Translations under genes and position numbers: made by a program | Assembly: GCA_934636265.1 (NCBI GenBank) | Contig: CAKUAD010000022.1 | Coordinates: forward strand, 1 to 21,880 | Length of the DNA: 21,880 nt | DNA from: an uncultured Flavobacterium sp. | Lineage (GTDB): Bacteria; Bacteroidota; Bacteroidia; Flavobacteriales; Flavobacteriaceae | Direction: 5' to 3' | Shown here: piece after piece, positions 1 through 7,838 of the stretch | Numbering within the stretch: position 1 is the stretch's first letter | Layout of the letters: every line of letters begins with the position of its first letter | Notes under the pieces: generated by a model | Databases searched by the model: none | Told to the model about the DNA's origin: nothing | Seen by the model: the letters and a program-made list of their open reading frames with translations, nothing else

Positions 1-77
1 GAAGGCATGGGAATTTCCCCTTACAAAAAAATGCCCCGGGCCGGTTACAGATTCCCTGTAAAAATTGTTAAAGTTTT
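1..77 (+). repeat. Dispersed repeat, copy 1 (cut by window edge)
   Basis: These 77 bases are identical, base for base, to 181-257, and the two copies diverge immediately after the shared AAGTTTT. The unit contains a near-palindrome GGGAATTTCCCC and a short hairpin, TTACAG/CTGTAA, with a 5-base loop. An ATG at position 7 opens a frame beginning MGISPYKKM that does not stop in this copy and runs on through copy 2 to 318. The 5' part seen in the other copies lies outside the window. Identity across 77 bases suggests a recent local duplication. Confidence 0.9.
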
Positions 78-155
78 TTTTTCGGAAGGTTGCGGCATCG
101 ATATATTTTTTAACATTTTATGCAATTTTCCTATACTCATGGCAGTGAGAAAAAG

Positions 156-257
156 ACTAACTTTCTGCCATGGGAAGGGGGAAGGCATGGGAATTTCCCC
201 TTACAAAAAAATGCCCCGGGCCGGTTACAGATTCCCTGTAAAAATTGTTAAAGTTTT
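156..257 (+). repeat. Dispersed repeat, copy 2
   Basis: This is the fuller copy. It begins with ACTAACTT, a block shared with the inverted copy at 10757-10854, continues with a purine-rich GGGAAGGGGGA, and then holds the 77 bases identical to copy 1. AAGGGG (174-179 region) can pair with CCCCTT (197-202 region). A second hairpin, TTACAG/CTGTAA, follows. Just upstream CATGGCAG (138-145) and CTGCCATG (165-172) form an 8-base inverted repeat that straddles the start of the unit. The role is unknown: it could be a small RNA, a translated small gene or a regulatory element. Confidence 0.85.
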
Positions 258-318
258 AAAGGGATGTGCCGCAAACTATATTAACCCGTGGCGGTTAAAC
301 AGCCTTAAATCCAACTAG
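187..318 (+). CDS. Possible small basic protein encoded by repeat copy 2
   Basis: This 43-residue frame starts at the ATG inside the repeat. A Shine-Dalgarno-like AAGGGGGA lies about 5 bases upstream, which is unusual here because most genes in the window have A-rich leaders. Its first 22 residues match the frame of the diverged inverted copy (10728-10823): MGISPY, then K or E, then KM, AGYR and VKIVK are shared. No insertions or deletions separate the two, and base changes favour third codon positions. After residue 22 the sequences are unrelated. The function is not recognised. The frame could be a passenger of a structured repeat rather than a gene. Confidence 0.3.
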   Translation: MGISPYKKMPRAGYRFPVKIVKVLKGCAANYINPWRLNSLKSN

Positions 319-338
319 ACCAATAGCTATTCAGGCGT

Positions 339-977
339 ATGGACAAAAACACTGAAACACAAGTCACCTGGAATAAGCTGGCAGCGATTTACCAGGACAA
401 GTTTATGAAACTGGATTTGTACAACGACAGTTACGATTATTTTATTGATTGCCTCCCAAAATCAAACGCAAAACTGCTGGAATTGGGTTGCGGACCGGGC
501 AACATATCTCAATATCTACTGTCAAAACGGGCGAACCTCGACATTTTTGGCATTGACCTCGCGCCAAAAATGATCGAACTGGCCCGCCTCAACAATCCCA
601 AGGCAAGGTTTGCTGTTCTGGACGTACGGGAGATTGACAAACTCAACGCCGGATTCGACGGGATTATCGGCGGGTTCTGCCTGCCCTACCTGTCCGGTGA
701 GGAATGTGTCAAATTGATTCGGCAAAGTTTTACGCTACTGAATAACACTGGGATTTTATATCTGAGTTTCGTCGCTGGTGACCCACTAGATTCCGGATTT
801 AAGACTGGTAGTGGCGGAAGGGTATACTTTTATTATCATCGGCTGCAAGATTTGGTTGACGCAGTGCAAGATGTCGGCTTTTCCGATATCAAGGTTTTTA
901 ATGTCAACTACATGACATCAGATAAGGCAACTGATGTACACACCATCCTTATCGCACAAAAAAACGTCGCATTATGA
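339..977 (+). CDS. Class I SAM-dependent methyltransferase
   Basis: A 212-residue protein with a Rossmann-type methyltransferase fold. Motif I, LLELGCGPGN, is at residues 46-55 and binds SAM. The acidic end of strand 2, FGIDLAPKM, is at about 70-78, and the LDVRE loop lies near 94. FDGIIGGFCLPYL at about 106-118 matches motif IV. It resembles the Methyltransf_25/11 families, whose substrates range from small molecules to quinones and cannot be predicted here. There is no signal peptide or membrane segment. The gene stands alone downstream of the tandem repeats and converges on aroA with only 3 bases between the stop codons, so no private terminator fits between them. No convincing TAnnTTTG promoter box was seen in the 80 bases upstream. 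Confidence 0.85.
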   Translation: MDKNTETQVTWNKLAAIYQDKFMKLDLYNDSYDYFIDCLPKSNAKLLELGCGPGNISQYLLSKRANLDIFGIDLAPKMIELARLNNPKARFAVLDVREIDKLNAGFDGIIGGFCLPYLSGEECVKLIRQSFTLLNNTGILYLSFVAGDPLDSGFKTGSGGRVYFYYHRLQDLVDAVQDVGFSDIKVFNVNYMTSDKATDVHTILIAQKNVAL

Positions 978-980
978 TGG

Positions 981-2210
981 CTACAATGATTTGACGGCAA
1001 CGCCGCCCATGGTTTTAAAATCCTCCCAAAATTCCGGATAGGATTTTGAAACTACTTCAGGATTGTTGATGGAAAGCCTGACTTTTGCGGCCAGCGGGGC
1101 AAACGCCAGTGCCATACGGTGGTCGTCATAGGTTGAAACAGAAATATCCATGGGCAGATTTTGCAAGGCCGAAAGTTCAAGGGAATCATCGGTAATGCTG
1201 ACGCTGGCTCCAAATTTCGAGAGTTCGGTTTGCATCGCCCGCAGCCTGTCGGTTTCTTTGATCCTGAGCGTGCCAAGCCCCGTTAGCCTACATCCGATGC
1301 CAAGCCCCAGGCAAGTCACCGCAAGGGTTTGGGCCAGATCAGGCGTGTCATTCAGGTTTAAGTCAAGAGCCTCGACAGTGGGTTGTGAATCTTTTTCAAT
1401 GTGAATGACGTCGCCCAAAAAATTTGTCATCACGCCAAAGTTGCGGTAAATGTCGGCCACCGCCCTGTCGCCCTGAAAGCTGCTGGGTTTAAACGACGAC
1501 AATTGCATCGATGTTCCAATGGCTGACAAGGCCACCAGCGAATAAAAATACGATGCCGATGACCAATCACTCTCAATTGGAATGCGGTTGATGGGTAAGC
1601 TGGGCATATGGGCAATGCGGATCACATCTCCTGAAAAACTCGTGTCGACACCGATTTGCTCTAACAATGAAAGCGTCATCTGCAAGTAGGGCCGGGAAGT
1701 AAGTTTGCCTTTAAGGGTAAGTTCGAGGCCTTTTTCAAACTTTGGCGCCACCAGTAAAAGCGCCGACAGAAACTGGCTGCTGACACCGGCGTTAACGGAA
1801 ATACTACCGCCTTTTAGGGTTTGGCCGTCAATTGACAGCGGCGGAAATCCTTCTTTATCTACGTACTCAATTTGACCACCCAATTCCCGCAGCGCATCGA
1901 CCAAAATCCCGATTGGACGTTGCTTCATTCGCGCCGAACCGGTAAGGGTGCGCTTTCCCGGCGTGGCCGCAAAATAGGCCGTGAGAAATCGCATGGCGGT
2001 GCCGGCGTGACCAACGTCGATGACATTCTTACCAGAGGCAAGCGCCATTTCCATAGCACGTGAGTCATCCGAACTGGAAGCGTTTTCAAGTTTGATTTGC
2101 GGATAGAGCGCCTGAAGCAAAAGCGCGCGGTTGGTTTCGCTCTTGCTTCCGGAAATCCTGATATGGGTTGACCTGATCCCGTTGGGAACGCTGAGCCAAA
2201 TGGTAGACAA
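981..2210 (-). CDS. aroA: 3-phosphoshikimate 1-carboxyvinyltransferase (EPSP synthase)
   Basis: The enzyme joins shikimate-3-phosphate and phosphoenolpyruvate in the sixth step of the shikimate pathway. The 409-residue protein shows the family landmarks in order: GSKSETNRAL at 21-30 with the catalytic lysine, GHAGTAMRFL at 67-76, SSQFLSALLL at 144-153, IKETDRL at 317-323 and YDDHRMALAF at 361-370. In the PEP-binding loop the usual NAGTAMRP reads HAGTAMRF, so both Asn and the Pro linked to glyphosate sensitivity differ; similar loops are, as I recall, normal in Flavobacteriia. It is the last gene of the rsgA operon, its ATG directly abutting the stop codon of the MazG-like gene. The pathway-entry DAHP synthase is encoded separately at 8415-9497. 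Confidence 0.95.
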   Translation of the reverse strand: MSTIWLSVPNGIRSTHIRISGSKSETNRALLLQALYPQIKLENASSSDDSRAMEMALASGKNVIDVGHAGTAMRFLTAYFAATPGKRTLTGSARMKQRPIGILVDALRELGGQIEYVDKEGFPPLSIDGQTLKGGSISVNAGVSSQFLSALLLVAPKFEKGLELTLKGKLTSRPYLQMTLSLLEQIGVDTSFSGDVIRIAHMPSLPINRIPIESDWSSASYFYSLVALSAIGTSMQLSSFKPSSFQGDRAVADIYRNFGVMTNFLGDVIHIEKDSQPTVEALDLNLNDTPDLAQTLAVTCLGLGIGCRLTGLGTLRIKETDRLRAMQTELSKFGASVSITDDSLELSALQNLPMDISVSTYDDHRMALAFAPLAAKVRLSINNPEVVSKSYPEFWEDFKTMGGVAVKSL

Positions 2211-2537
2211 TTACTTTAATTTTTGGTTGTTGTGATGCCTGTCGTGATCGCGACGGGTTTTGAGTTCCATCTTTTTGTCAAAGGCCGCCTGAAGATCGAC
2301 GCCTGTCTGGTTGGCCAGACACAAAACGACAAATACCACATCGGCCAGTTCCTCGCCCAGATCCTTTGCTTTGTCGCTTTCTTTCTCCGACTGTTCTCCG
2401 TACCGACGGGCAATGATACGCGCTACCTCGCCCACTTCTTCCGTCAGTTGGGCCATGTTGGTCAGTTCATTAAAATACCGGACGCCATGCGCCTTGATCC
2501 AGTCATCTACGGCCAATTGTGAATGCTTTAAATCCAT
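2211..2537 (-). CDS. MazG-like nucleotide pyrophosphohydrolase
   Basis: A 108-residue all-alpha NTP pyrophosphohydrolase of the MazG/RS21-C6 type. The metal-binding signature is visible as TEEVGE (residues 32-37) and EELADV (62-67), the EExxE...ExxD arrangement that coordinates magnesium. Such enzymes hydrolyse (d)NTPs to monophosphates and PPi and are thought to cleanse non-canonical nucleotides. The actual substrate cannot be read from the sequence. The C-terminus is rich in His, Arg and Asn (RRDHDRHHNNQ). The start codon overlaps the stop of the upstream DUF3857 gene by one base (TGATG), and the stop touches the aroA start, so translational coupling on both sides is likely. Confidence 0.88.
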   Translation of the reverse strand: MDLKHSQLAVDDWIKAHGVRYFNELTNMAQLTEEVGEVARIIARRYGEQSEKESDKAKDLGEELADVVFVVLCLANQTGVDLQAAFDKKMELKTRRDHDRHHNNQKLK

Positions 2538-4471
2538 CAGATTCTTTTTATGACAATTTTGTCGGTTTGTTTTGTGATCATTTCAGTAAAGAAACGTTTT
2601 AATGACAAATAATATTCAGCCGGAAGGATGGCGGGTGTCATTTCATAAACGGCTGAAATCTGGATTTGGTTTCCCGATGCCGTACAACTGAATTTAAACG
2701 TCCCGACATTGTCATCCATCACATAAGTTACCTGCTGCGGGATGGTTTCTACCTGAAGCCCGTCGGCCAGTGTAAGGTTTACATTGTACCGATCTTGCGT
2801 GGGATACACAAAATCAACCGGATAGCGCCTGTTGTCCTGTTTAAATGGGTTCTCGGCCATGGTAAAGAACAGCAGCGGATTCAGGTAAAGCTTGTTGCCG
2901 ATGACGTCGGCCACGTAACTGTGTGAAAAGGAGTAAGTTTCCATTATCGGCTTTGCGATGTCTTTTACGTTGGACACTTCATAATCGTCGACTTCCAGTC
3001 CTTTATAGCGGTTTTCCAACCTTTCCAAGTACGATTCCCGCGCCAGACCGCCATGATTTTCACGAAAGCTGTAGGCGGCATATTCAGTGTACTGACGGCG
3101 CATTTTTCCGGACAGCCCGCCATCGGCATCAAGGGTACCCATAATGTAGTTGACTTCTTTTGACAATTCTTTGGGATGAAGTTCAACCTCGGCCGAGCTT
3201 CCGTATGATCGAATGATGCGTCCTGACCAATTAACCGCCCTAAACGGCAGAATGTTGGGCCGGGTGTTTTTATTGGTGGCATCCAGCAGGATCAGTCCCT
3301 CAGGAATTTCGACTGCGGCAATCACATAATTGTAAGCGGTACGGCTCGGGAAAATGTTAACCCCGTTTGAGCGCGTGCTCACCAAAACCGGATTTGCGCT
3401 AAGCCCGACGTGTCTGAGCATGGAAACCAACATCAGGTTTATATCGGCTACATTGCCCACGCGATCGGCGTACGCCTGTTTGACGCCCTTGTCGGTTAAG
3501 TAGCCCAGGTAATCATTCCAGGACATGCGGTTTTGCACAAAACCAAACACGCGCAGCATCAAGTCCTGGTTGTCGGTCGCGCCGGAAACAATAGGATCCA
3601 GGTCAGGTTCAAAATAACCCTTCCGATCAAGTTGCTTTCCAAATTCGTCGTTTTCGTAAATCGTCTTGACGACGTCTTCCCAGGTGCTGGCCAGATCCAC
3701 GCGGGTCTTTCCTTTATACATGGAAACTTCATACTTGATGTGCGCCCGATAATTATTGATGTTGTCTACATAAGCCTCGTCACGCATGGCAGGAACGTCC
3801 TGCAACTGGTACACATCGTTATTGACCTCATAGGTTTGCCCGTAAAAACTAGAGCGCGCCGTTTGCTGGCTGGGCGAAAGATATCCGCCAATGATACGGT
3901 TAAACGTAAACATTTCGGGCGTGATTACGATGTACCTTACCTGGTTGGCGGGAATCTCGTACTGCATGTAAAACTTGTCCAGACTTCCGGCCAGGCGGCT
4001 GGTCTTGACATATCGGTATTCAACAATCGAACCTTCGCGCACATTGGGCATGGCCATTTTTCGCAGCGCATAGTATTTAGACTGTTGTTCGCTAAAATCA
4101 CTTCCGGACTTACGCTTGGTTTTTTCAACCTTGCCGTCAACCAGATTGTAGGTGACCTCGTCATGGAAATTCAACAAGTCGTTGTGCTTGCCAATGTAAA
4201 GCATCGTCTCAAAGTTCGCATAGGAATACCCGGCCTTTTTATAAATTTTTATTTTGACACGGGTTTCCTCTTCAATTATCCAATTGCCATCCCGATCAGG
4301 TTGCAGCGTAACCTTGGTATCCTTAAACAGGATCGCCGCCGGGGCCGACGTGTCCTTCGGATGATGCTTTTCAGCCAATTCATCCACGGTAACCTTACCC
4401 AATTTATATTCCTGCCCTTTGACGGAAAAGGCTGTTATCATCACTAAAACAAATAAAAATCTCATCCTCAT
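2537..4471 (-). CDS. DUF3857 protein with degenerate transglutaminase-like domain
   Basis: A 644-residue exported protein with a signal peptide ending near residue 19 (FSVKGQ). An N-terminal DUF3857 beta-rich region (about 50-240) is followed by a transglutaminase-like fold (about 300-410) and a C-terminal beta domain. The catalytic positions appear to be lost. Where the paralogue next door reads GYGDCKALT, this one reads VGNVADINLM (338-347), so Cys is replaced by Val. Where the paralogue has GNHVILA, this one has YNYVIAA (380-386), so His is replaced by Tyr. The third-position Asp is kept in LLDATN (395-400). It therefore probably acts as a structural or binding protein in the periplasm or at the outer membrane. 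Its ATG overlaps the upstream paralogue's stop by 4 bases (ATGA), implying coupled synthesis and possibly a complex. The function of the family is not known. Confidence 0.85.
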   Translation of the reverse strand: MRMRFLFVLVMITAFSVKGQEYKLGKVTVDELAEKHHPKDTSAPAAILFKDTKVTLQPDRDGNWIIEEETRVKIKIYKKAGYSYANFETMLYIGKHNDLLNFHDEVTYNLVDGKVEKTKRKSGSDFSEQQSKYYALRKMAMPNVREGSIVEYRYVKTSRLAGSLDKFYMQYEIPANQVRYIVITPEMFTFNRIIGGYLSPSQQTARSSFYGQTYEVNNDVYQLQDVPAMRDEAYVDNINNYRAHIKYEVSMYKGKTRVDLASTWEDVVKTIYENDEFGKQLDRKGYFEPDLDPIVSGATDNQDLMLRVFGFVQNRMSWNDYLGYLTDKGVKQAYADRVGNVADINLMLVSMLRHVGLSANPVLVSTRSNGVNIFPSRTAYNYVIAAVEIPEGLILLDATNKNTRPNILPFRAVNWSGRIIRSYGSSAEVELHPKELSKEVNYIMGTLDADGGLSGKMRRQYTEYAAYSFRENHGGLARESYLERLENRYKGLEVDDYEVSNVKDIAKPIMETYSFSHSYVADVIGNKLYLNPLLFFTMAENPFKQDNRRYPVDFVYPTQDRYNVNLTLADGLQVETIPQQVTYVMDDNVGTFKFSCTASGNQIQISAVYEMTPAILPAEYYLSLKRFFTEMITKQTDKIVIKRI

Positions 4472-6336
4472 GTTTTTACGATTACCATTTTTGATGCATC
4501 GGCTTTGGCCACCTGCTCTGAGAATTTGCGATACTCATCATAATCCGCCGCGGTATAAATCCCTTGCCTGACGGTCAGCTTGCGGATTAATTTAAATTTT
4601 TGGTCGCCCAGGGCCACAACTTCCAGTTGATACTGCCCAAACTTACCGTCAATTGACTGTTTCCCCGGAACGGCCTCGGCAGTAAAGCCCTGAGGGATCT
4701 CAAATTCCACCTCATCGGCATCGCTAAAACCCCTTAAAATCTGCAAGGGTTGGCTACGGCTCCTGTAGCGCTTGGGTACGTTTTGATACACGTTAAAGAA
4801 ATTCACGGGAAAAATCACGCGATCACCCGTAAGGCTGCCATACCGTTCACTCTTTAGGGAAAGATTCTCGTGCATGGCCGGAATTTCACGCTCGTTGGTG
4901 AGCTTGACGTCCTGCACTTTTAAGTTAGGTGCCGTTGCAAAATACTTTCGGTAAAATTCAATTAGCTCAGCGGTCGACTTGCCTGAAAGCGACATCTTAT
5001 TGTCATACTGAATGCCTTTTGAGGTGATCAGGACAGTCCCGGTAACCGTACCTTCAGGATTGATGGCATAAGAGCCTTTGAGCAACTGGAGATTGTCCTG
5101 AAAATCATAGGATGTAGTCCGCACCAATCCGGCGCCTGAAGATTTGATCGGGAGTGCAAGCCGGTCATCGGTAAAATCGCCCAAAAAACCAAAGGGCATG
5201 GTTTGGTTGGTGCACTCCAACCAGTGTAAAGCGCCTTTATGCGGAATGGCCAGGATAACGTGATTGCCTTGCATGGAGACAAAATCAGGTTGCAGATCCC
5301 GTTTGGCCTGATCGCCATAAACCACTGCATAGTATGATTCGACGCCCGCCACGGCCAAAAGCGCACGGGTGTAATTGGTAAGCGCCTTGCAATCGCCATA
5401 TCCCAGCCGGTCAACATCGGCGGCTTTCATGGGCTTCCATCCCCCGATACCCAATTGGATACTAATATATCGGGTTTTTCCCTGAACATACTCATATACG
5501 ATTCGCGCTTTTTTTAGCGGATCCATCTCCGTCCCCACCAAAGATTTGATGTGGGCCTTGGTAACCTCGGGAAGCACATCGGTTCCGGCCAGCAGGTTTT
5601 GGTACATCCAACTGCTAAACGCTTCCCACGAGGATGCCTCACCGTCAACGCCTTCCAGATGGAACCGGTCGAGGCCAAAGTATGCCAAAGGAACGAGTTT
5701 GTCCAACCCTGGCGCATACTGCTCCTGTTTAACTGCCGTCAGGTTGCTTAGCGAAAACAATATCGCGCCGTCGCGCCGGGCAGTTTTCATGTCAGGACGC
5801 TCATTGACCAGCTTGTATTTCAAGCCCAGATTTGCCGGAACGGAAATTGAAAAAACCGAGTTTTGCACCGAGCAGAAATAATCCTGGACCGGCATCCAAG
5901 AGCCTATAAACGCGGTATTGTTGTCGGTAACGACGCTTTTGTAAACTACCGTAAAAGGATAGGAAGCAGGCGTAAACTCCAGATAAGTGGTTTTGTTGTC
6001 GGTGATAAAGGAATCCGATGCGGCCGTAACCTTGAAATCCTTGCGCTTAAACTCTTTAATCAATTTGCCGGTAGCGTCCAGGATGGTGGCTTCAATGGCC
6101 CAAACCGGGCGATACTCTGCGGTGTTCATGCATTTTAGCCCTGACTCATTAAAAACCGTCACCACACGGTTGCGGGTAATCGTCATGTTACGCCGGTCGG
6201 CAATCTCGATCGTGATGCGTTCATCGCGAACGACGGCATTGGCGCCGGCCATCAAACTGTCGGGGATTTGAGCAATGTCATATTGCTTTTGCCCAAAAGC
6301 AGGCAAGCAGCAAATCAGCAGCAACAAGAAACGCAT
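4468..6336 (-). CDS. DUF3857 protein with intact-looking transglutaminase domain
   Basis: A 622-residue exported protein whose signal peptide ends near residue 15 (CCLPAFGQ). DUF3857 occupies about residues 40-230 and a transglutaminase-like domain about 265-400. Cys316 lies in GYGDCKALTNY and His359 in QGNHVILAIP. The acidic third position appears as Glu374 in HWLECTN. The layout fits a cysteine peptidase or transglutaminase-type enzyme acting in the periplasm, but the substrate is unknown. It is the partner of the degenerate paralogue at 2537-4471, with which it shares length and domain order. It starts 44 bases after dtd in the rsgA operon. That gap is A/T-rich and shows no clear promoter. 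Confidence 0.87.
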   Translation of the reverse strand: MRFLLLLICCLPAFGQKQYDIAQIPDSLMAGANAVVRDERITIEIADRRNMTITRNRVVTVFNESGLKCMNTAEYRPVWAIEATILDATGKLIKEFKRKDFKVTAASDSFITDNKTTYLEFTPASYPFTVVYKSVVTDNNTAFIGSWMPVQDYFCSVQNSVFSISVPANLGLKYKLVNERPDMKTARRDGAILFSLSNLTAVKQEQYAPGLDKLVPLAYFGLDRFHLEGVDGEASSWEAFSSWMYQNLLAGTDVLPEVTKAHIKSLVGTEMDPLKKARIVYEYVQGKTRYISIQLGIGGWKPMKAADVDRLGYGDCKALTNYTRALLAVAGVESYYAVVYGDQAKRDLQPDFVSMQGNHVILAIPHKGALHWLECTNQTMPFGFLGDFTDDRLALPIKSSGAGLVRTTSYDFQDNLQLLKGSYAINPEGTVTGTVLITSKGIQYDNKMSLSGKSTAELIEFYRKYFATAPNLKVQDVKLTNEREIPAMHENLSLKSERYGSLTGDRVIFPVNFFNVYQNVPKRYRSRSQPLQILRGFSDADEVEFEIPQGFTAEAVPGKQSIDGKFGQYQLEVVALGDQKFKLIRKLTVRQGIYTAADYDEYRKFSEQVAKADASKMVIVKT

Positions 6337-6380
6337 CGGGTGTGTATTTTCTCAAAAATAACATTTTTTTAAGAAATGTG

Positions 6381-6833
6381 CTACTCTTTGTTTTTTGAAT
6401 CGATAAAAATGGTGACCGGACCGTCGTTGATTAGGGAAACCTGCATATCGGCACCAAAAACCCCGCATGCTACGGGAGCATCAATTAATTTTTTGCACTC
6501 GGCAACAAAAGAATCGTATAATGACTTGGCCAATTCCGGACGCGCGGCCTTTATATACGACGGGCGATTTCCCTTTTTGGTTAGGGCGTGCAGGGTAAAC
6601 TGACTCACGATCAAGAGTTCTCCACCAACTTCAAGCAAAGGACGGTTCATGACGCCGGCCTCATCGGCAAAAATCCGGAGGTTGACGATTTTTGCCGCCA
6701 TCCATTTCAGGTCGTCGGTCGTATCGACTTCCTCAAATCCTGCCAAAACCAGCAGGCCGCGCCCTATCTGACCTACAGTCTTTTGATTGACGTCAACTTT
6801 GGACTGGCTGACTCTCTGGACAATAACTCTCAT
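6381..6833 (-). CDS. dtd: D-aminoacyl-tRNA deacylase
   Basis: A cytoplasmic homodimeric proofreading enzyme that removes D-amino acids (and glycine from tRNA-Ala) from mischarged tRNA. The 150-residue length and start (MRVIVQRVSQSKV) are typical. Both active-site motifs are present: SQFTL at 77-81 and the cross-subunit NDGPVTIFID at 136-145 containing the Gly-Pro pair that enforces chirality. The start codon overlaps the rsgA stop by 4 bases (ATGA), so the two translation-related genes are coupled. Nothing is missing or unusual. Confidence 0.97.
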   Translation of the reverse strand: MRVIVQRVSQSKVDVNQKTVGQIGRGLLVLAGFEEVDTTDDLKWMAAKIVNLRIFADEAGVMNRPLLEVGGELLIVSQFTLHALTKKGNRPSYIKAARPELAKSLYDSFVAECKKLIDAPVACGVFGADMQVSLINDGPVTIFIDSKNKE

Positions 6834-7783
6834 AGACGTTGATCGGCAAACTGGTCATTGCGGTAAGTATCGTCGCCTTCCAGCATTTGCAAATAGCTGT
6901 TATATCTGGACCAAGCAATCTCATCGCGGTCGAGGGCTTCTTTTACGGCGCAGTTAGGCTCGTCCTTGTGCAGACAATTGTTGAATTTACACTGCGACTG
7001 AAGGGCAAAAAACTCCGGAAAGTAGCTGCCGATTTCTTCCTTTTCCATATCGACAATTCCAAAACCGCGAATTCCCGGCGTGTCAATGATGCGCGCGTCA
7101 AAGGACAAATCGTACATCTCGGCAAAAGTAGTGGTGTGTTGTCCCTGTTTGTGCTGCTGCGAAATCTCCTTGGTTTTAAGGTTCAGCCCGGGTTCGAGCG
7201 CATTGACCAAGGTTGATTTTCCAACGCCCGAATGTCCTGCAAACATCGACGTTTTGCCAACCATCATTTCCTTTAGTTTGTCGAGTCCTTTGTTTTGCGT
7301 GGCCGAAACCCGCAGGCACGGATAACCAATCTGGGAATAAATGTGCTGCAGGTAAAGTTGCTCGTCGAGGGTTTCATCTTTCAATGTGTCGACTTTTCCA
7401 AAAAGCAACACTGCCTGAACCCCATACGCCTCAGCCGTCACCAGAAACCTGTCGATAAAACTGGTCGTCGTGGGCGGATTATCTATGGTGACGATCAGGA
7501 AGACGTAGTCGATATTGGCCGCAATAATATGCAGTTGTTTGGACAGGTTGACCGATTTGCGGACGATGTAGTTCTGTCGGTCGTGAATGCGATTGATCGT
7601 ACCGGTAACGTTCCCGCCCGATTCTTCTAAATCAAAATCTACCCGGTCGCCCACCGCTACCGGATTGGTGCTGCGGAGCCCGCCGATGCGAAACTTACCT
7701 TTGATTCGGCACTCATAAAACGCGCCGTCGTCGGCCTTGACGTTGTACCAGCTTCCGGTTGACTTATAAACGGTTCCTGTCAT
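6830..7783 (-). CDS. rsgA: Small ribosomal subunit biogenesis GTPase RsgA
   Basis: A circularly permuted GTPase that helps late 30S subunit maturation. The 317-residue protein has an N-terminal OB fold (about 1-75), then G motifs in permuted order: a G4 position reading GKVD (129-132), SAT (160-162), G1 GHSGVGKST (183-191), the TTT switch (217-219) and G3 DTPG (234-237). A zinc-binding C-terminal motif has C265, C270, H272 and C278. The odd point is G4: the guanine-specificity Asn of NKxD is Gly here. Other RsgA proteins also vary at this site, so activity is not excluded. It is the first gene of a six-gene run ending in aroA. A TATCTTTG box lies only 4 bases before the ATG. Confidence 0.95.
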   Translation of the reverse strand: MTGTVYKSTGSWYNVKADDGAFYECRIKGKFRIGGLRSTNPVAVGDRVDFDLEESGGNVTGTINRIHDRQNYIVRKSVNLSKQLHIIAANIDYVFLIVTIDNPPTTTSFIDRFLVTAEAYGVQAVLLFGKVDTLKDETLDEQLYLQHIYSQIGYPCLRVSATQNKGLDKLKEMMVGKTSMFAGHSGVGKSTLVNALEPGLNLKTKEISQQHKQGQHTTTFAEMYDLSFDARIIDTPGIRGFGIVDMEKEEIGSYFPEFFALQSQCKFNNCLHKDEPNCAVKEALDRDEIAWSRYNSYLQMLEGDDTYRNDQFADQRL

Positions 7784-7787
7784 GGCC

Positions 7788-7795
7788 CAAAGATA
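7788..7795 (-). promoter_or_regulatory. -7 promoter box TATCTTTG before rsgA
   Basis: The minus strand reads TATCTTTG, a perfect match to the Bacteroidota -7 consensus TAnnTTTG, ending 4 bases before the rsgA ATG. No good TTTG is found at the -33 position, which falls inside the terminator of the upstream gene. If used, the transcript would start at or within a few bases of the start codon and be essentially leaderless. Confidence 0.5.
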
Positions 7796-7800
7796 ATGAA

Positions 7801-7829
7801 GAATAAAAAAAGAGGCCGGAGCCTCTTAT
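7801..7829 (-). terminator. Intrinsic terminator after the small secreted protein gene
   Basis: On the minus strand AAGAGGC, loop TCCG and GCCTCTT form a perfect 7-base-pair stem that runs straight into a T tract. It lies about 10 bases past the stop codon at 7839 and separates that gene from rsgA. Confidence 0.88.
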
Positions 7830-7838
7830 TTGTTTTAT

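Noticed and set aside
7..318. A single 103-residue protein covering both tandem repeat copies.
   Set aside because: It results from the identical repeats being spaced by a multiple of three (180 bases). The region between (78-155) shows no coding character, and only the short module is shared with the third copy.
3533..4447. A 304-codon open frame on the plus strand, opposite the DUF3857 gene.
   Set aside because: It lies wholly antisense to a gene with clear domain content, signal peptide and operon overlaps; its translation shows no recognisable domain. It is a by-product of codon bias.
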